A stretch of DNA of 64,000 bases from Phoenix dactylifera (taxonomy: Eukaryota > Streptophyta > Magnoliopsida > Arecales > Arecaceae). Of this stretch, positions 21,403 through 34,674 are shown in pieces; position 1 is the first letter of the stretch, and each line of letters starts with the position of its first letter. The notes beneath the pieces are model-generated. The model saw only the letters and a program-made list of their open reading frames with translations, was not told where the DNA came from and did not search any database. The stretch covers positions 248,001-312,000 of the forward strand of contig NW_024067841.1 in assembly GCF_009389715.1 (NCBI RefSeq). The letters run 5' to 3'. The translations under genes and the position numbers were made by a program.

Positions 21403-22775
21403 GAATGGTATCAGAGCTTTGGTTTAAGATCATTGGAGATCGTAACAGAATTAGTATCAGAGCCTAAGGTTTAAGATAACTAGAAACTGCGACAAAAATA
21501 TATCGGGTCTTGAGTTTATGATCACTTGGGATATGATAAAAGTTGCAAAAATAAATTCAGTGCTTAGGTGTAAGATCGCTAGACATGTGATAAAATGTAT
21601 GTATTGGGTTGGGTATATGATGAGAACAAAAGGAAGGTTAACCATAGCATACCGATTTACGTCTTATGCTCATATGTTGTTTAAATGACCTAAAAGTTCA
21701 AACTTGATATATGATTGTCAAGTTCGACTTTGATTGGGGAAGTCTGTCTTTTTGTCAGTAGCTTTAGGTTGTTTTGATTAATGATTTAGATGATCTTGAT
21801 CGTTCAAAGAGTGAAGAAGAAGTTCCACACTACAAAAGCAAATGTTATAGGAGAAAAATCAATTGATTTTCTGAGTTTACTTCCTTTGAAATACATAACT
21901 CAATGTCCTTTATTTGTTAAATGTATTGAACACTCTATATATGGAGACTAGAGACCTACCATTGAGCCTAATGACTTACTATTTGTAGATTTTCCCAAGT
22001 TATTTAGATATCTTATGTTGCTATGTGTGTTAAGACAATTTAGGAGTAATGTAATCAAGCCAGAGATCTACATACGGTTTATCTTCTAAAGAATTTAAGA
22101 GATCGTTGTTGGGCAGGCCACCTTAGCAAATTGTTGACCCATGTATTAATTATTTTAGCTAGTAATGTCTCCAAGTGCTCTATTTGGTCGGTGCAAGATC
22201 ATCTGCCTAACTAATTTTCTATCATTGTTCTTTTATTTATTGATTACACTTGGGCCCAATTTCAATATGTGACAATATTATTTTTCTACTTTATACCAGG
22301 GCATCCATATCTGCAATCTAAAATAATTTTCTATAACTTCAGATAATAAACTTTTCTGTCATACCATGGTGTAGAGAATAGCAGACTCATTTGAGACAAT
22401 ACTTTTGACTTTTTACCTGGAAAAAGCTAGTGAAGATTTTAACAATGTATCTGATATACGATAGAGCACGACAGGTCAAATTCCAAAATATTCAACATGT
22501 ACACAATTTTACTGGAAGAATCACATAATATAATTCTTTCAACTTGATTGACATGATAATGGTTACAAAAACTGAACCGGACTGGCCAGTTTGATTGGAT
22601 AACCGATGAATCGGACCTCTGGCCGCTTTGGTTTTTTCTCGGGACTGTAATTGTGTTCGCCTGTTCGGACTAGATAGAAACCGTTGAACCAGCCATTTTC
22701 TCAAAAATTGTATCCCTGTCCAAACCGAGTTCACAAATTGTAACTAAAATGCATTTAAAACGGGATTCAAGCCAA
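21403..22775 (+). other. Second internal region of the LTR fossil complex
   Basis: The first 310 bp match 11722-12030, starting with the PBS TGGTATCAGAGC. After about 21715 the similarity ends and the rest has no recognisable coding. The start of the next LTR is placed near 22776 on the word TGTCTGTC, which is uncertain. Confidence 0.55.
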
Positions 22776-25446
22776 TGTCTGTCGAGACACTGGGCCGGGT
22801 CCGCCTTGGTTGGCCTGGGCCGGGCCAGTGGCTGTTCAACGCTCGGCGTGTGAGACGGAGTGGAACCCTAGGGCGCGTTGGACTCCGGTGAGGCTTCTTC
22901 CTCCGCGAGTCCGGCGGAAGGAAGGATTCCTAGGGCACATTGGATTCCGGTGAACCCTAGGAATTGATCTATAAATCCCTCTCCCCTTCCCTTTGAGCAC
23001 CTCTGTGATGAGTTCCAATCAACCATCGCCGGATTCTTTCCCTCCTTGCGGCGTCTCAGCCATCGTGCTCGCTGGGGAGTGCAGCCAAGTACCTCGTCGG
23101 AGCTGAGGTATTGGCCTCTATCTCTTCTTCTTCTTTTCTTTTCCGATCCCAAGGCAGCCATTGACAGTTTGATTAGAGCCGCCAGCCGCCGGATTTGACT
23201 ATGAGAGCCTGTTTTGAGTCTTCTTTTCCCTGTTTCCGTTGGATCCTCTGATATTGGGGCCGAGGCTCTTGCCGGAGCTCTAATAGAGCCCTTGGCCACC
23301 TCCAACACCAGATGCAGAGCCGTCGCCGACCGGTGAGCCGGGCTGCTCCCTTCTTCTCCTTGTTTTTGAGCCGGCTAGGGTCGGTTTTCCTTGTTTTTCT
23401 CCCAGTCGCCAGCCAGCATGGCCGACGATGTTGCTGCCATTTGTCGCCGGAAGTTGTGCTGGGGCAGACGCTCACTCCCACCGCCGGCCACCCTGTGATC
23501 CTCCGTCCAGCTGAAGCAAACCGCCCTCCCCTGTTTTTCGTCTCTCTTTTGCTCTCTCTCTCTTAATCACTCTCTCTCTCTAGAATTCTTAATGGGCCTA
23601 AGGAAAGGACCCAAAATCTTATGGACTGGTTGACCCTTGGAGGAGTCCTGAGCCAATATTGTGTGGCCAGGGGCTTCGAGCTGGTATTGGTCCCGAGCTC
23701 CCATTGAGCGCCCAGGGGTCCGAGCTGGGATTGCATAACTACGGATCCTAGTCGGCGTTATGCGACCGTAGGAGAGATTCTAGGTTTTCGGGCTGACCTT
23801 GTTATGATCTTCTACTATAATCCATGGATGGTTATGATTATTCTGATGATGAGATTGACTCTGTAGGTGAGCAATTATCTAGACAAGAAAGCGATTGAGC
23901 AAGGTATTGTACATCTCTATTCTTAAAACGAGGTGTGGACTGAGTTGAGTCTGTCATCGATAGAGGTAAAATTTCTCAACACAATCATCTACATGATTAT
24001 TGAAGTTTTGTATATAAATGTATCTTGTATGATTGTGAATATTTTATACATATTGCTATGTGTATCATGTGTTGATGTGATGTTGCGTGGATTATGATGT
24101 TACTTAGTCTAGCTCAGTATGAAACTTTTTAATTGATGATTAATTATAGAAATCATGTAGACTATAAATAAATCAAGGCTTCGATATAAGATAAGATGGG
24201 TATGGGCGGCATCTGGATTGGTTGGCTATGTAAGAAACGTGGTGTATATGCTGGGTTAATCTTGGGCTGGGGTGCACATTGTATTTGGCCTGCCACGGCT
24301 GGAGCGTGGCTGTAAGTAGCCCAATGCCAGAAAATCAATTCTAGATAATGAACTGCAGTTTAATCGTAGTTGTAACATAATCAAATTGAATTTTACATAA
24401 TTGTAAGAGTGGGGTGGGGGAAAGGGGGAGCATTTGAATTAGCCGGTCATGTGTGAAACGTGGTGTGTTAGCCGTGGGCTGAGTTGTGATATTGTAGTTG
24501 CGAGCCATGGGTGGAAGCATAGCATGTGTTTGGCCTACCACGGACAGCAGCATGGTTGTGACTAGTCTAATGCTGAAAACAAATCAAGAAAATAAATTAT
24601 GTTTAATGGAATTCCTAAGTATAAGATTGAGAAAAAGAGAGGCAACTGGATTAGCCGACATGTGTGAAATGTGGTGTTCGTGATATCATCTGCAGTTGAG
24701 ATGCGATATTGTGGTTGCTAGCCACGAGCAAAAACGTGGTGTGTTTTGGCCTGCCATGGGCTGGAGCGTAGGCGGGACTAGTATAGTGCCAGAACGAAAG
24801 TGTTGTCAAGAACTAAACTATGCTGATCGGTTACTTACGGTTGAATAGAATTGCTGATTGGGTGATATGGGATGTGTTACACAAAACTGTGGTGATACAT
24901 GACATCTACGTCGAGACTCTCATTTATGGTCATGTGCATATGATTGGATTGCTATTTGATTAAACTTGATGTTTATGCTGGCATGGCTTATATGTGTTTA
25001 TAAATATATACATTGGATTCATTGAGCATTATGCGATTATTAGGTTGTTGATGTATGAATCATATTGTTTCCTATCAACTTTGTATTTGCTAAAAGATAT
25101 TGTCCATATTCGTGCTGGTGTGCGTGTGTGGAGGATTCTTACCGGGCTATAAAGCTCACATCACCTCTTTTCTTTTTTTCTTTCAGAATTGTAGGATGTT
25201 TAGTACTTGGCTATGGTTGAATCGCGAGTGAAAGGATAAATAGATAGACCACCGTCGATACTGGTCGGATGATCAAATTTTATAATTATACAAGTTTTGT
25301 TATTTGTTATGAATTGAGACCACTTATGTTTAGTGATATTGAGGTTGTAATAAATTTTCAGGCCTTTCATTATCTCTAGGGCATCGCTTAAAGTTCATGT
25401 GGTTGTGTCGCATGGCTGACCCAGGTGTTGAGTTCGGGGTGTGACA
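22776..25446 (+). repeat. Third LTR of the fossil complex
   Basis: The overall plan matches the LTR at 12991-21402: a GC-rich leader with pyrimidine tracts, then AT-rich sequence, and an end reading GGGGTGTGACA. It differs in detail, so it belongs to a related subfamily. No matching 5-bp target repeat was found around it, and no PBS follows it. Confidence 0.6.
24190..24800 (+). repeat. Tandem repeat of about 200 bp units in the third LTR
   Basis: Three diverged copies each contain the series gattagccg(a/g)..atgt(g/a)tgaaa..gtggtgt, then ttggcctgccac-like, then tagt..aatgcc(a/t)ga. They start near 24195, 24425 and 24640. Confidence 0.7.
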
Positions 25447-28400
25447 TTAGGTCAGTATGACCGTGAAACTTAAAATATTTATGGTAGAACTATTTCAACT
25501 ATATTATCATATTTTAATAATAATTTATTTTCATAAAAAATAAAACTCTTTGCTTTTTGATACAAAACCCAAAACATAAACATCATTTTATTGTTCTACC
25601 ATATTTTACATATTAGATTCAGCTTAATAGATTCTACATGTTTTCTATATTATACATTTTTAGCAAATTTAAAATAAATTATTCATCATTATTTTTTATT
25701 TATAATGCAATTAAACATTAATATAAAATAATGATCTATGTTATTTAAAGCATACTTTTTAAAAGACAATTTGATCCACGAGGATTCTTAGATTGACGTA
25801 CATCACTTTGGCCACTATGAGCAGAGTTGCAAAGGGACTAGGAGCAAGATCCGCTACATTGAAAAATCGAGTCGTAGGCCAAACTTTCGGAGACCATAAC
25901 TTGGTCATATGACGTCTGATTGAAATTATCTTTTTTTTTTTTTTTAAATCGGACAGTTTTTTGAGATCTATGACATGATGCCCTACCCTTTAGGGGGTGG
26001 TGCCTCTAGGAATTGAGCCTAATTCCATCGTTTGGGGCCCGAAATAGGCCGATCAAACCAAAAAAAAAATAGATAAAACTTTGACCGGCTGTAGCTCTCT
26101 ATCCGAGAAGAATTAGACGGAGCGACTGAAGACAGAGTTGATGTAAAAGTCGAGATCTACCTCCTTATAATTTTTAACTTTTTCTAGAAGATTTCTACTA
26201 GTAATGTCTATTTTAGAAAAGAGAGTTCTGCTATGATTAGAAAGAGAAATTTGACCTAAATTGTGTAAAGGAGGACCTCACATTATACATAGAGGCTATA
26301 TATCTTTTTTTTTTAATCATCAAGGGGACTTAAGCTCTATTTTTGAAATTCTTCTATCTTCTTCTAGTTATTTTTCGATAGATTCGAGTTGAGCGGGTTG
26401 AAGAAAATCTTCCATTTCTCCAATTGGATCACAATTGATCACTTATTATGCATATTTTTCTAATATTGTAGCTATTTTATTATTTTTCAATTATAACCTA
26501 GTCTGACTGATTGACCCGACGGTCAGACCAATGATGCCGTGGCATGGACCCTTGACTGGGACAGTCACCAGTTTGATTTTAATAACTATGGTGATGAGTC
26601 CATGACTGTTAACTTGCATCAATCACCAAAATGACATTGATGGGCCAGAAGCATCACCAAAAGAAATTAGCTGTTCTCAATAGAGAGGATTCAAGAGAAT
26701 AGCTAAGAGGGAGAAAGTTAACAACATTAAGTATTTGTTCTTTGGTTTGGATTTTTGCACTTTTTAAAAAAATAGTATAAAGTATGTGGCTATTAATCAT
26801 TATTTTTGATTTTTTATATCCACAAATTTTCGTTGAATATCGTAGTTATGGTTTACTTTTTCAAGCAGCGATAAAAACAAAGGATATACTATTAGAAATT
26901 AAGTCGATTTTGGAAGAAACTATTAGTGTTGTTACAATATCGAGCCCAATGGGCATACATAGCTCGAATTTAAAATCAGATTGGATGAATTTGGGATCCT
27001 GCACACAAACGCAAAAACTTTGAAAAGTAAGATGTTTGGTGGTAGTCATATTGGTAACATGGAGAGATGTTAGTTGGTGATGAAGTCAATGCAGTTGCTT
27101 TCTTGGAGCTTGTTGTGAAGTGGACAGGTAAGGAGGGTTTGCTGCTTGTATCTGTTTCTGTGACAGCGAAATAGGCCTTTCACTTGCAATAGTTGGCAGG
27201 TCAACTTTCAAGAATGATTGTACCATGATATGAAATCTGAAGATAATCTGCTGTTTTTATCATCCAACTTTTATGTTATGATCAATTGGTTATCTTGTTT
27301 CATCTGCTTTTAGGTTGCTGGCATCCTCGGTCTCCATTGGTTTGATTTTCAGAAAAGAATCCTTGCTGGATTCCTTAATTTTAAGAAATTTATACTTCTC
27401 ATTTGCATGCATTCTTTCAGGTGCTTGTGTCACTGCTGGCATAGGTGTGTCTGAGACCGTGCATGCATATTTATTGCTGTGTGCAATTACAGCTGCACAT
27501 TAACTACCTACAAATTCTGCAATCTTTGTATCATTTCATATCTTTTGAAAATGAATCCCGACCAAATTGATTTAGATAGCATGAGTTCATTAAGTCTTCC
27601 CTTCAATTTGTGATTGGTACGAGGGTTTCTCATTATGCTTATTAAAATTCATATGTCATACTATATTTATATCAATTGTAGCATGCTAAAGCTAATACTT
27701 CTGTTTGAATTATCTTTTTTTTTTTTGCTTTGAAGTTTGAATTATCTTTGAAGGAAGAAATATTGGATGAAACAGACGTTATGTTGATGTCCACAACAAG
27801 TAAGCCACAACCATGTGAATTCTGTATTTTGCTGCAAAATTTCTTATTGCTTTCAAAGGCCTTATGGTTTCCTTTTCAGGATCAAAATAATTATGTTACC
27901 ACCAAGAAGATTATCACCAAGATCTCCAGGAGCTGCATATATCTCTCATTTTGCACGATTAGTGCTAACAGCTTCTCCCTTTTCTCCCTATCATCATACT
28001 TCCATGTCATGCTCACCTGTTTCTCCAAATTTTCAAGCTGCTGGTCCAACAGCAACCATTTCAAATTCTCCTTGAAAGTTGTCGCCAAGTTCACCAGCTA
28101 ATCATGCAGGTCTAAGCCACAGTTTACCAGCTTCAAATTGAGTAAGTGGAATACTCTTCAGCTTTGCTTTGCAGGGGGTCATTCTTCCTGAATGTCTGAG
28201 CGCATTGATTGTTGATGCTGCTACTTTACTGGAACTTTTTATACCATTGAACTATTCATTCAGTCATTTTGATTACTGTATTTTTTTCACTGTTTTAGTT
28301 GACTGATATCTATGTCATCATTCTTTGTCTCTGCTCTATTTTTTTTTGGTTACTTTTGCCTCTGTTCTCTATTCTGCAATTAACCTAAATTATTGCTAGT

Positions 28401-31020
28401 TATGATACATGGGGTGTTTCAGAAAAGGAATAGAAATTTTGGTTCTCTTGTGACAATATAAGAAACTCAAAAAGGCGTCCGGCCCTCTATTTGGCATGTT
28501 GCAACTGGAAACGTGCTAGTCTCATCACAACTACTACTCATAACCTGTAAATGTACTCCAGACACGTATTAGGTGGATCGTTATAAACCTTTAATTTCTC
28601 GTTCCTCTTTACAAGCTTCCAAATTCACCAATAGAAGATAGGGTACTGTTTTTTCTTGAAAAAAGGCTACTTTACTGAATAAAACACATTGTGTAGTCAG
28701 TATACGGTTAGTGATGGAATTAGTTTTCATGACTTTCTTGAATGATGGCTGCACTTGTATGGCGGCACAATAACACTGTTACTTGAGATCAACTTTGATG
28801 AACAGTACCTTACTATTTTCTTGAGTAGTTCTATTGGTACCTTTATCGACAATGCTTGTTTTTCCACATGTTTGATTAACTTTGCTGCAAATTAGCAGGT
28901 CTCAAGAAATCATACGAGAAGCTTCAAAAAAATTGAGAGAGCGAGGATTGATTGCCTATCTTAGCTTGCTATGTAGTATGTATATTGTTTATTGCTTTTG
29001 TATATAGCATGTGCTGAAATATCAGTCCAATTTAATGTTTTCATCATTCTAAATGTTTCATGACTATTTATGATAATTTTACTTTATTGAAAAATGGAAG
29101 GAAGGAAAACATAGGTTGCAAATTGTGTTTGAGAATGTCTCAACCATATCTGCAAATGTGACAATTGAAGTGTCACCTTGCAAATGCCTTGATCATTGCT
29201 GTCTATGTTCCAAGTATTTAATGAACAATAATGTTTACTCTTGGGAGTTTGTGGTGATATGGCACGATCAAAGACTTTTCCTTGTCGCTACCATGTCGGA
29301 GATATCACAATCATAATTATCATCATCGTTCTCATTTAAGATTTAACAACAGTGCCAAGGTCACAAACAGTAGTTTGATTGCCTTGCCAACCTTATTTAA
29401 AGTATCTGGTGCATGACTCTGCCTTTCTTGGTGCTTTCACTGTTGAAGTTAACCCAAACTATTTGAGATCTGGATCAGATGTATATCTACCATATCCACA
29501 TATGCATTTTTTTATCATGCTATGAGGATTCAATTTAAATCTAAATTTCATTGTTGATTATTGGCAAGTGAATACAGAAACAGGTTGGATATCCATAAGT
29601 AAGAATAATATCCGTTGGCGATGAAATGAAGCAGGATGGCATTCATTACCAACCTTCCGTTGAAAAAGGAATCACATGAGCTGTAATTGGCCGTCAACAA
29701 GGGCTTATATCGGATATTAACAAATGTGGATTACTAAGGCATACATACATGGTTACCTAGGTATTAGGGCCATGGCTCTTAGATTGCTGCCACCAGAATT
29801 GTCATTAATCCAAAACTAATAGCTGAATCCTACAAAATATGGGGAGGTTTAATGAACTTATGTGTATTCTGTGCACAAAGGGAAATTTGTAACAATAACA
29901 GCGGTACTTGAATGCTGACGAAATTAGATGGCGCATTTTGTCTATATTGGAGAAATTGCAATAAACAATTGAAATTGTCATATTGCACTCCCCTGAGCTC
30001 GGAGCTTTTCTTTTTCCCTTTTCCTTAGCTCATGCTTAGAGCACGGTCATAAGAATTCTTCAAAGCTATTGTTTTTCTGTGCTTCATGACATCCCGAGTC
30101 AATTTCCCTTTGCAGTATTAACATTAATCTGACCCGATTAAAATACGAGCCTATTTGAGAAATCAAGCTGTTCCGCATCTCTTGCCTCCAGCAGTCAAAT
30201 TTTGAAATCCTTCCGTTTATAAGGAAGTCAACTTGCCAACCACCACGAAACAAACGGTCTTAGGTCAACATTTTTGACGATCCTGTCCAAATCCAGTGAG
30301 AAATTCTCTAGATCTTTCGTTGCAACCAAGTAAAAGATAAGCAACCAAGTCAAACACACCGCGAGACAGATTACTATTTTTTTTTAAGGGACAACTATGT
30401 GACAAAAATGGTTGAAAATAAAAATACTTCAACGAGCACCCTCTGAAGGCCTCCATGACCAACTTATAAATGAAAACAATGGGCTCAGGATCCATGGCTA
30501 ACTTATCCAAAAAGTGGTCCCCAGTTTGACTTTAACCGAGGACTTTTACAGCGCCAGACAACAAAGTCGATGACCCCGAAGGAACTGATCCGCTGGTGGG
30601 TCCCATGCAAGGAAAATGTTGTAATTCGGACGGTAGATGTGGTAAGTCCCCTCCTGAACGCCGTTTATGCGTTTTTCACCTCGAGGGAAGCTAGATTATG
30701 GTTGGAAGGCTCACCACTCTCTTTTTAGACCATGAGTATTTGACGCAGCGCGATCACATTGACTTCGTGCTGGTACGTATGCCACGCATTAGAAATTAGT
30801 ATTCACGTTAATTCCCATCAAAGAATGCTAGGCAGCACGATTTTATTCCCGGCTCCGCACTTTATGTAGATATATGTTTGGCATATCCCACCAATTCCTA
30901 ATTGTTATTTAAGAAGAGAAAGTAAATGAAGAACATAGTGTTCACCAATATATAGTACATAATCAGATGATAAATATTTTAAAAAAAATAAAATTAAAAA
31001 ACTGTATACTGGTATTAATA
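25447..31020. other. Long spacer without recognisable gene
   Basis: No protein family is recognised on either strand. Open frames are short. Between 27060 and 29330 there are stretches that look exon-like, with donor or acceptor words: WTG|GTAAGG near 27126, a SQEIIREASKKLRERG stretch at about 28902-28950, and an open frame at 27815-28075. They could be the decayed remains of a gene, but I cannot name it. The part 25750-26560 is rich in poly-T and poly-A interruptions and looks repeat-derived. Confidence 0.45.
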
Positions 31021-31029
31021 AACATGATG

Positions 31030-31520
31030 GCCCGGAAACTATGTATCACTTACTTAAAGTTATGTATTGCCTTGCTAAATGGCTAATTTGCTTGATATAT
31101 ATCACTTGGTTATGTAGTGTGTACTGATAAAAAGTATATTCTAATAATTTTGTATCGTTTACCTAAAGATATATTAGATCACCGTTGGGTATATATCAAG
31201 TAGGCTTACGGCATGTATTAGAAGTACATAAGTGTATATCATATGGCCATATATTGTATACGGATGAATATGATATTCTAAAAACTATGTATTAATTTGT
31301 TTGAAAATGTGTATGGAGTTTCTAAATAACTAATTTGTTAAGTGTGTATTACCTGGTTGTGTATTGTATATTGGTAAACACTATATTTTAAAAAATGTGT
31401 ATCGATTTACCTAAAAGTGTGTACTAACTTGGTAGATTATTAATTCACTTGGTATGTATCATCTGGCCATATAGTGTGTACCAATCTGGCCATATAGTGT
31501 GTACCAGTAAAAAGTATGTT
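31030..31520 (+). repeat. Degenerate tandem repeat, unit about 110-130 bp
   Basis: Four diverged copies share the order atgtatc..ttacctaaa..tgtgta, ctaatttg.., tgtatcacttgg..atatagtgtgta, ctg(g)taaaaagtat(a/g)tt. They start near 31038, 31150, 31290 and 31398. The unit is AT-rich and shows no coding. Confidence 0.75.
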
Positions 31521-31600
31521 TTGAAAATGAGGAAGAAGGAGGATGTCTTGAAAATGAGGAAGAAGGAGGATGTCTTGAAAATAAGGAAGAAGAAGGATGC
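31519..31600 (+). repeat. Short tandem repeat, unit about 30 bp
   Basis: Three copies of gaaaatgaggaagaaggagg followed by atgtctt lie back to back directly after the larger tandem repeat. The third copy is slightly changed. Confidence 0.85.
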
Positions 31601-32010
31601 CGTGCTGCATTTATAATCACGAGACCGACAACTTGGTTAGTAAGAGAAATCTTTGAGTTTTAGGTTTCTTCTTTAAGATGAGCATTAAGAAAAACATGAT
31701 AAAATAGGAAACTGGCCTTATAATTTTTTTCGGACGCTAGCCCCATATGATTTTTGTTCGGCATGGGAGGCTTTTGGTGGCCAAATAGGAACCAAACTTG
31801 TTGGCTTTGAATACCCAGTATTTTCCTCATCAAAACTCACATGCAGGCATGACTTTTTCACGAGCAATGTGTCGAACATGAGCAAATGGAATGGAATGAC
31901 TTGATGGATCGAACTGTACGCATCTGTGAGGTGTTCAAAAGATGATCTTGCCAGTACATAGTGGTGCCAGCCATGTCAGTTCTCGTGTGCGTCCATCGGC
32001 GACCATGATT

Positions 32011-32932
32011 ATTTTTTTTTTGGTACAACAGCGGCTCGCACCCTGCTGGTGTTAATACAGCTAACAAAGTCAAAAAATAAAGGCTCTCGAGGGGCTCTGG
32101 CACCGCCTCGTGGGTCGTCTAAATGAAACCACCAAAATGCTAAGCCGTATAAGAGGCAACCCAGTTAGCTGCCTTGTTTATCTCTCTGTAGACGTGCGTG
32201 GCTTAATAGGATACACACCCTCCTAGTAGACTGCAGATATCATGGAGCAATGGCCTCTCCTCGACCATGCTTCCCCAACTCTGGACCCACTCAATCACTG
32301 TAATCGAGTCTCCATCGAGGAGGATGCTATCCGCGCTCATCACCCGCCTCGCATAGATGACACCCTCCCATGCAGCTCTAAGCTTGGCACTTGGGACAGA
32401 CATATCGAAAATCTATCATCCCCCTGCCGCCACAAGTCTAGCATCGTGGTCTCTAATAATAAAACCCACACCGTTGCGGGTCCCTCCCTCGCCAATAATG
32501 TCATCGAAGTTCACCTTGAGGTAGCCAAAGAGTGGGGGCACCTGAGAACAAACACAGTCCTTGACGCTGTAATAGCATAATGGGTGCCCCAGATTTCTCC
32601 AACTAACTCCGCAGGCGAAGCAGTACTGACTCCAAAAAACTTCGCTGCGTGCATAAGAGCTCTATCTCCTACCACCCTCGGGTGTGAGCCACCGTCCTCG
32701 AAGACCCGGGCATTTCCTATCCAGCCAGCTATGATAGGCCAGGTAGGTCGCCGGCGTTTCCTTCTCATCTCCCGGACCACGCATCGAGGACTTCAGGAAG
32801 TTCAGAAAGTCCCTAATAGACGCCTACATTTGCTGGTGGTTGGTGAAGGCTGAGACGCTCCTCCAAATCTGGATAGCCCGTGGGCACTTGATGAGGGCAT
32901 GGTAAATGGTCTCCTCCACCTCCGGGCATGCT
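32011..32932 (-). mobile_element. 5'-truncated LINE (non-LTR retrotransposon), RNase H end
   Basis: The element reads on the minus strand and ends in an A-tail, seen as T runs at 32011-32021. The 5' side encodes a zf-RVT-like stretch (CPEVEETIYHALIKCP) and the rest an RNase H domain: VNFDD, LRAAWEGVIYARRV, LDGDSITVIEWVQSW and HVYREINKAANWVAS, spread over more than one frame. Imperfect flanking repeats accatgatt (32002-32010) and actatgatt (32933-32941) look like the target duplication. The reverse transcriptase and endonuclease are absent, the common outcome of incomplete reverse transcription. Frame changes and stops show it is dead. Confidence 0.85.
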
Positions 32933-32941
32933 ACTATGATT

Positions 32942-34674
32942 TTTGGTAGATCTCGCGGCAGCATTGAGCTGCACATTTATGGGAGCAAGGTACGGCCCAA
33001 AATTTATCAAAGGCACGTTATTAAATTACAAAAAGAAAGAAAGGGGCAACTCGAAGTCCATAAGGGAAGTTTGAGAGGCTGCAGCAGCCAGCTGGAGTTA
33101 GTAAGGGCAAGGAGCTCCAAAGTCTTCGTGACCAGCTATTGATGGTCGTTGTTTTTCTCGTCGTTGGATTTTGTTCAACGGGCAACGCCGCGTGCACTGT
33201 GGGTACCTCCGAGCTGGGCTACATTCTTTAATACGGGTCAAGATCCTCGTTGGATTTTACTCAGAAAAGAAAAGAAAAAATTATGGATTTGCATTATGGC
33301 CAACGTGGCATTTGTGCTTGAAACAAAATAATATCTATTTTCAGCATGGCAAAAATATGAAAACTCTGAACAAAATCGTTTAAGACCAACGATATGAAAC
33401 TCAACTTAAATTCCTACACGACACAAATATGAAAAATTCTATTTTAATTTGCACCGTTTAGAGGGTGCCAATTGATCAAGTTTGTGATCTAGACCACAGA
33501 GTGATTTGGATTTTGCTCCGAAAGCTCCCTCTCGCTGGTCCACAGAGTACTACAGGAAAACGCCGCCCCACCTTCCTCGCACTCGCGTGACCCACCTCCG
33601 CGTTTGGGCATTTGTCGTCCATTTGCTTGATTACCGAAACACTGTCTCCCATGTAGGGTCGGGGGTCCTTTCTTGAGTTGAAGCATAAGGGTTACTAATG
33701 CGGCTCAAATCCACCGTCCGTCGAAGTTATGCTTGCCAGCTCAGCTGACCAATAGCTGGGTGACATATGGCTGACCAATAGATCGTGTGCGTCTAGAATT
33801 ATGACGGATTCTCACCCTCCTCTTTATACAAACCACATCAACAAAAAGGATCTCTAGGGAGGAGGCTTTTCGCCTTGCCGTTCTTCTCATATTCCTACTA
33901 TTCCTTCCCAAACTACTGTCTGACTTGCCGAGCTGAGCAGTTCGGTCTCCGCTTCCTTCGGATAAGAATTTGGGCTGCGACAACTACGTTTTCATGGTAA
34001 GACCACGTTTCCTATCAGGCCATCACCAACCTGTTTTCCATTCGCTTTGTTTCACCTTTCGGGCTTCCATGCACGTTCGTGGATGTGTCTGCGGTTGAAA
34101 AAGATTGAGATGGAGAGAAAATCAAATCCTTCAGCATGTGGATTATTTGCTTATGATAGAAGACGTTCGCCTCATGTGAGTTTGTTCAATGGTAAAAAGG
34201 TGATAAAGGATGGCTTGCATTGTCCTAGCTAGCAAGTGTTTAATTCTGACACGAGAGTGTTGTAAAGACGCATGCAAAAAATGAGGGTGAGACAATTTGG
34301 TAGACAAACATCACGATATCAAAATTTTAAAAAATCCAAACAGGATTCGTTCTCTAATTGTCCACAATGTCTCAACACTAAAGGAAATGCGGAAGAAACA
34401 TCCTTCTTGGAATAATAGATAAGAAACCTACTGCAGCACATTGATTTGGCCAAAGCACAGGGTTTGTATCACGGTAATTCAACAAACATCATAGTGATTA
34501 GATAATGCGTATAACCTAGAGACTTGCACCAAACATCACTATTTTCTTTTTTTCTATGTAAGTGTTAGGCACGGATGTCCAGCTAGTCAAATTTATTGAA
34601 GTATTTTTGTTTAAAAAAAAATTATATAGACCAAGGAGAGGATTGATCATATGTGCCGTGCATTTCTTTGTAAA
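32942..34674. other. Spacer without recognisable gene
   Basis: No gene is supported. A theme of tcgttggattt occurs twice near 33157 and 33249, each followed by t(g/a)ttca/actcag. The region ends at the left boundary of the second duplication copy. Confidence 0.5.

Larger units (their letters stand above)
11666..25446 (+). mobile_element. Complex of LTR-retrotransposon fossils (nested)
   Basis: Three LTR-like ends ending in TGACA lie in a row, at 11721, 21402 and 25446. The first two are followed at once by a site close to the initiator tRNA-Met PBS (11726-11737 and TGGTATCAGAGC at 21406-21417). A purine tract AAGGGGGAGG just before 12990 marks the end of an internal region. The order is: LTR tail (11666-11721), internal part (11722-12990), LTR (12991-21402, interrupted by a CACTA element), a related internal part (from 21403), and a third LTR (about 22776-25446). 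No gag-pol coding is recognisable, so the elements are broken or were non-autonomous. The orientation and motifs suggest Ty3/gypsy-type elements, with moderate confidence. They are older than the CACTA insertion. Confidence 0.75.

Noticed and set aside
22776-25446. A solo LTR with its own target duplication
   Set aside because: The 5 bases before the proposed start and after the end do not match, so it is listed only as a member of the LTR complex.
27730-28101. A 123-codon open frame as a gene
   Set aside because: It overlaps another open frame in a different phase, has no recognised domain, and the region lacks a promoter or gene structure.
31519-31600. Regular 30-bp repeats considered as a CRISPR-like array
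   Set aside because: The units are back to back without unique spacers, and this is plant nuclear DNA.
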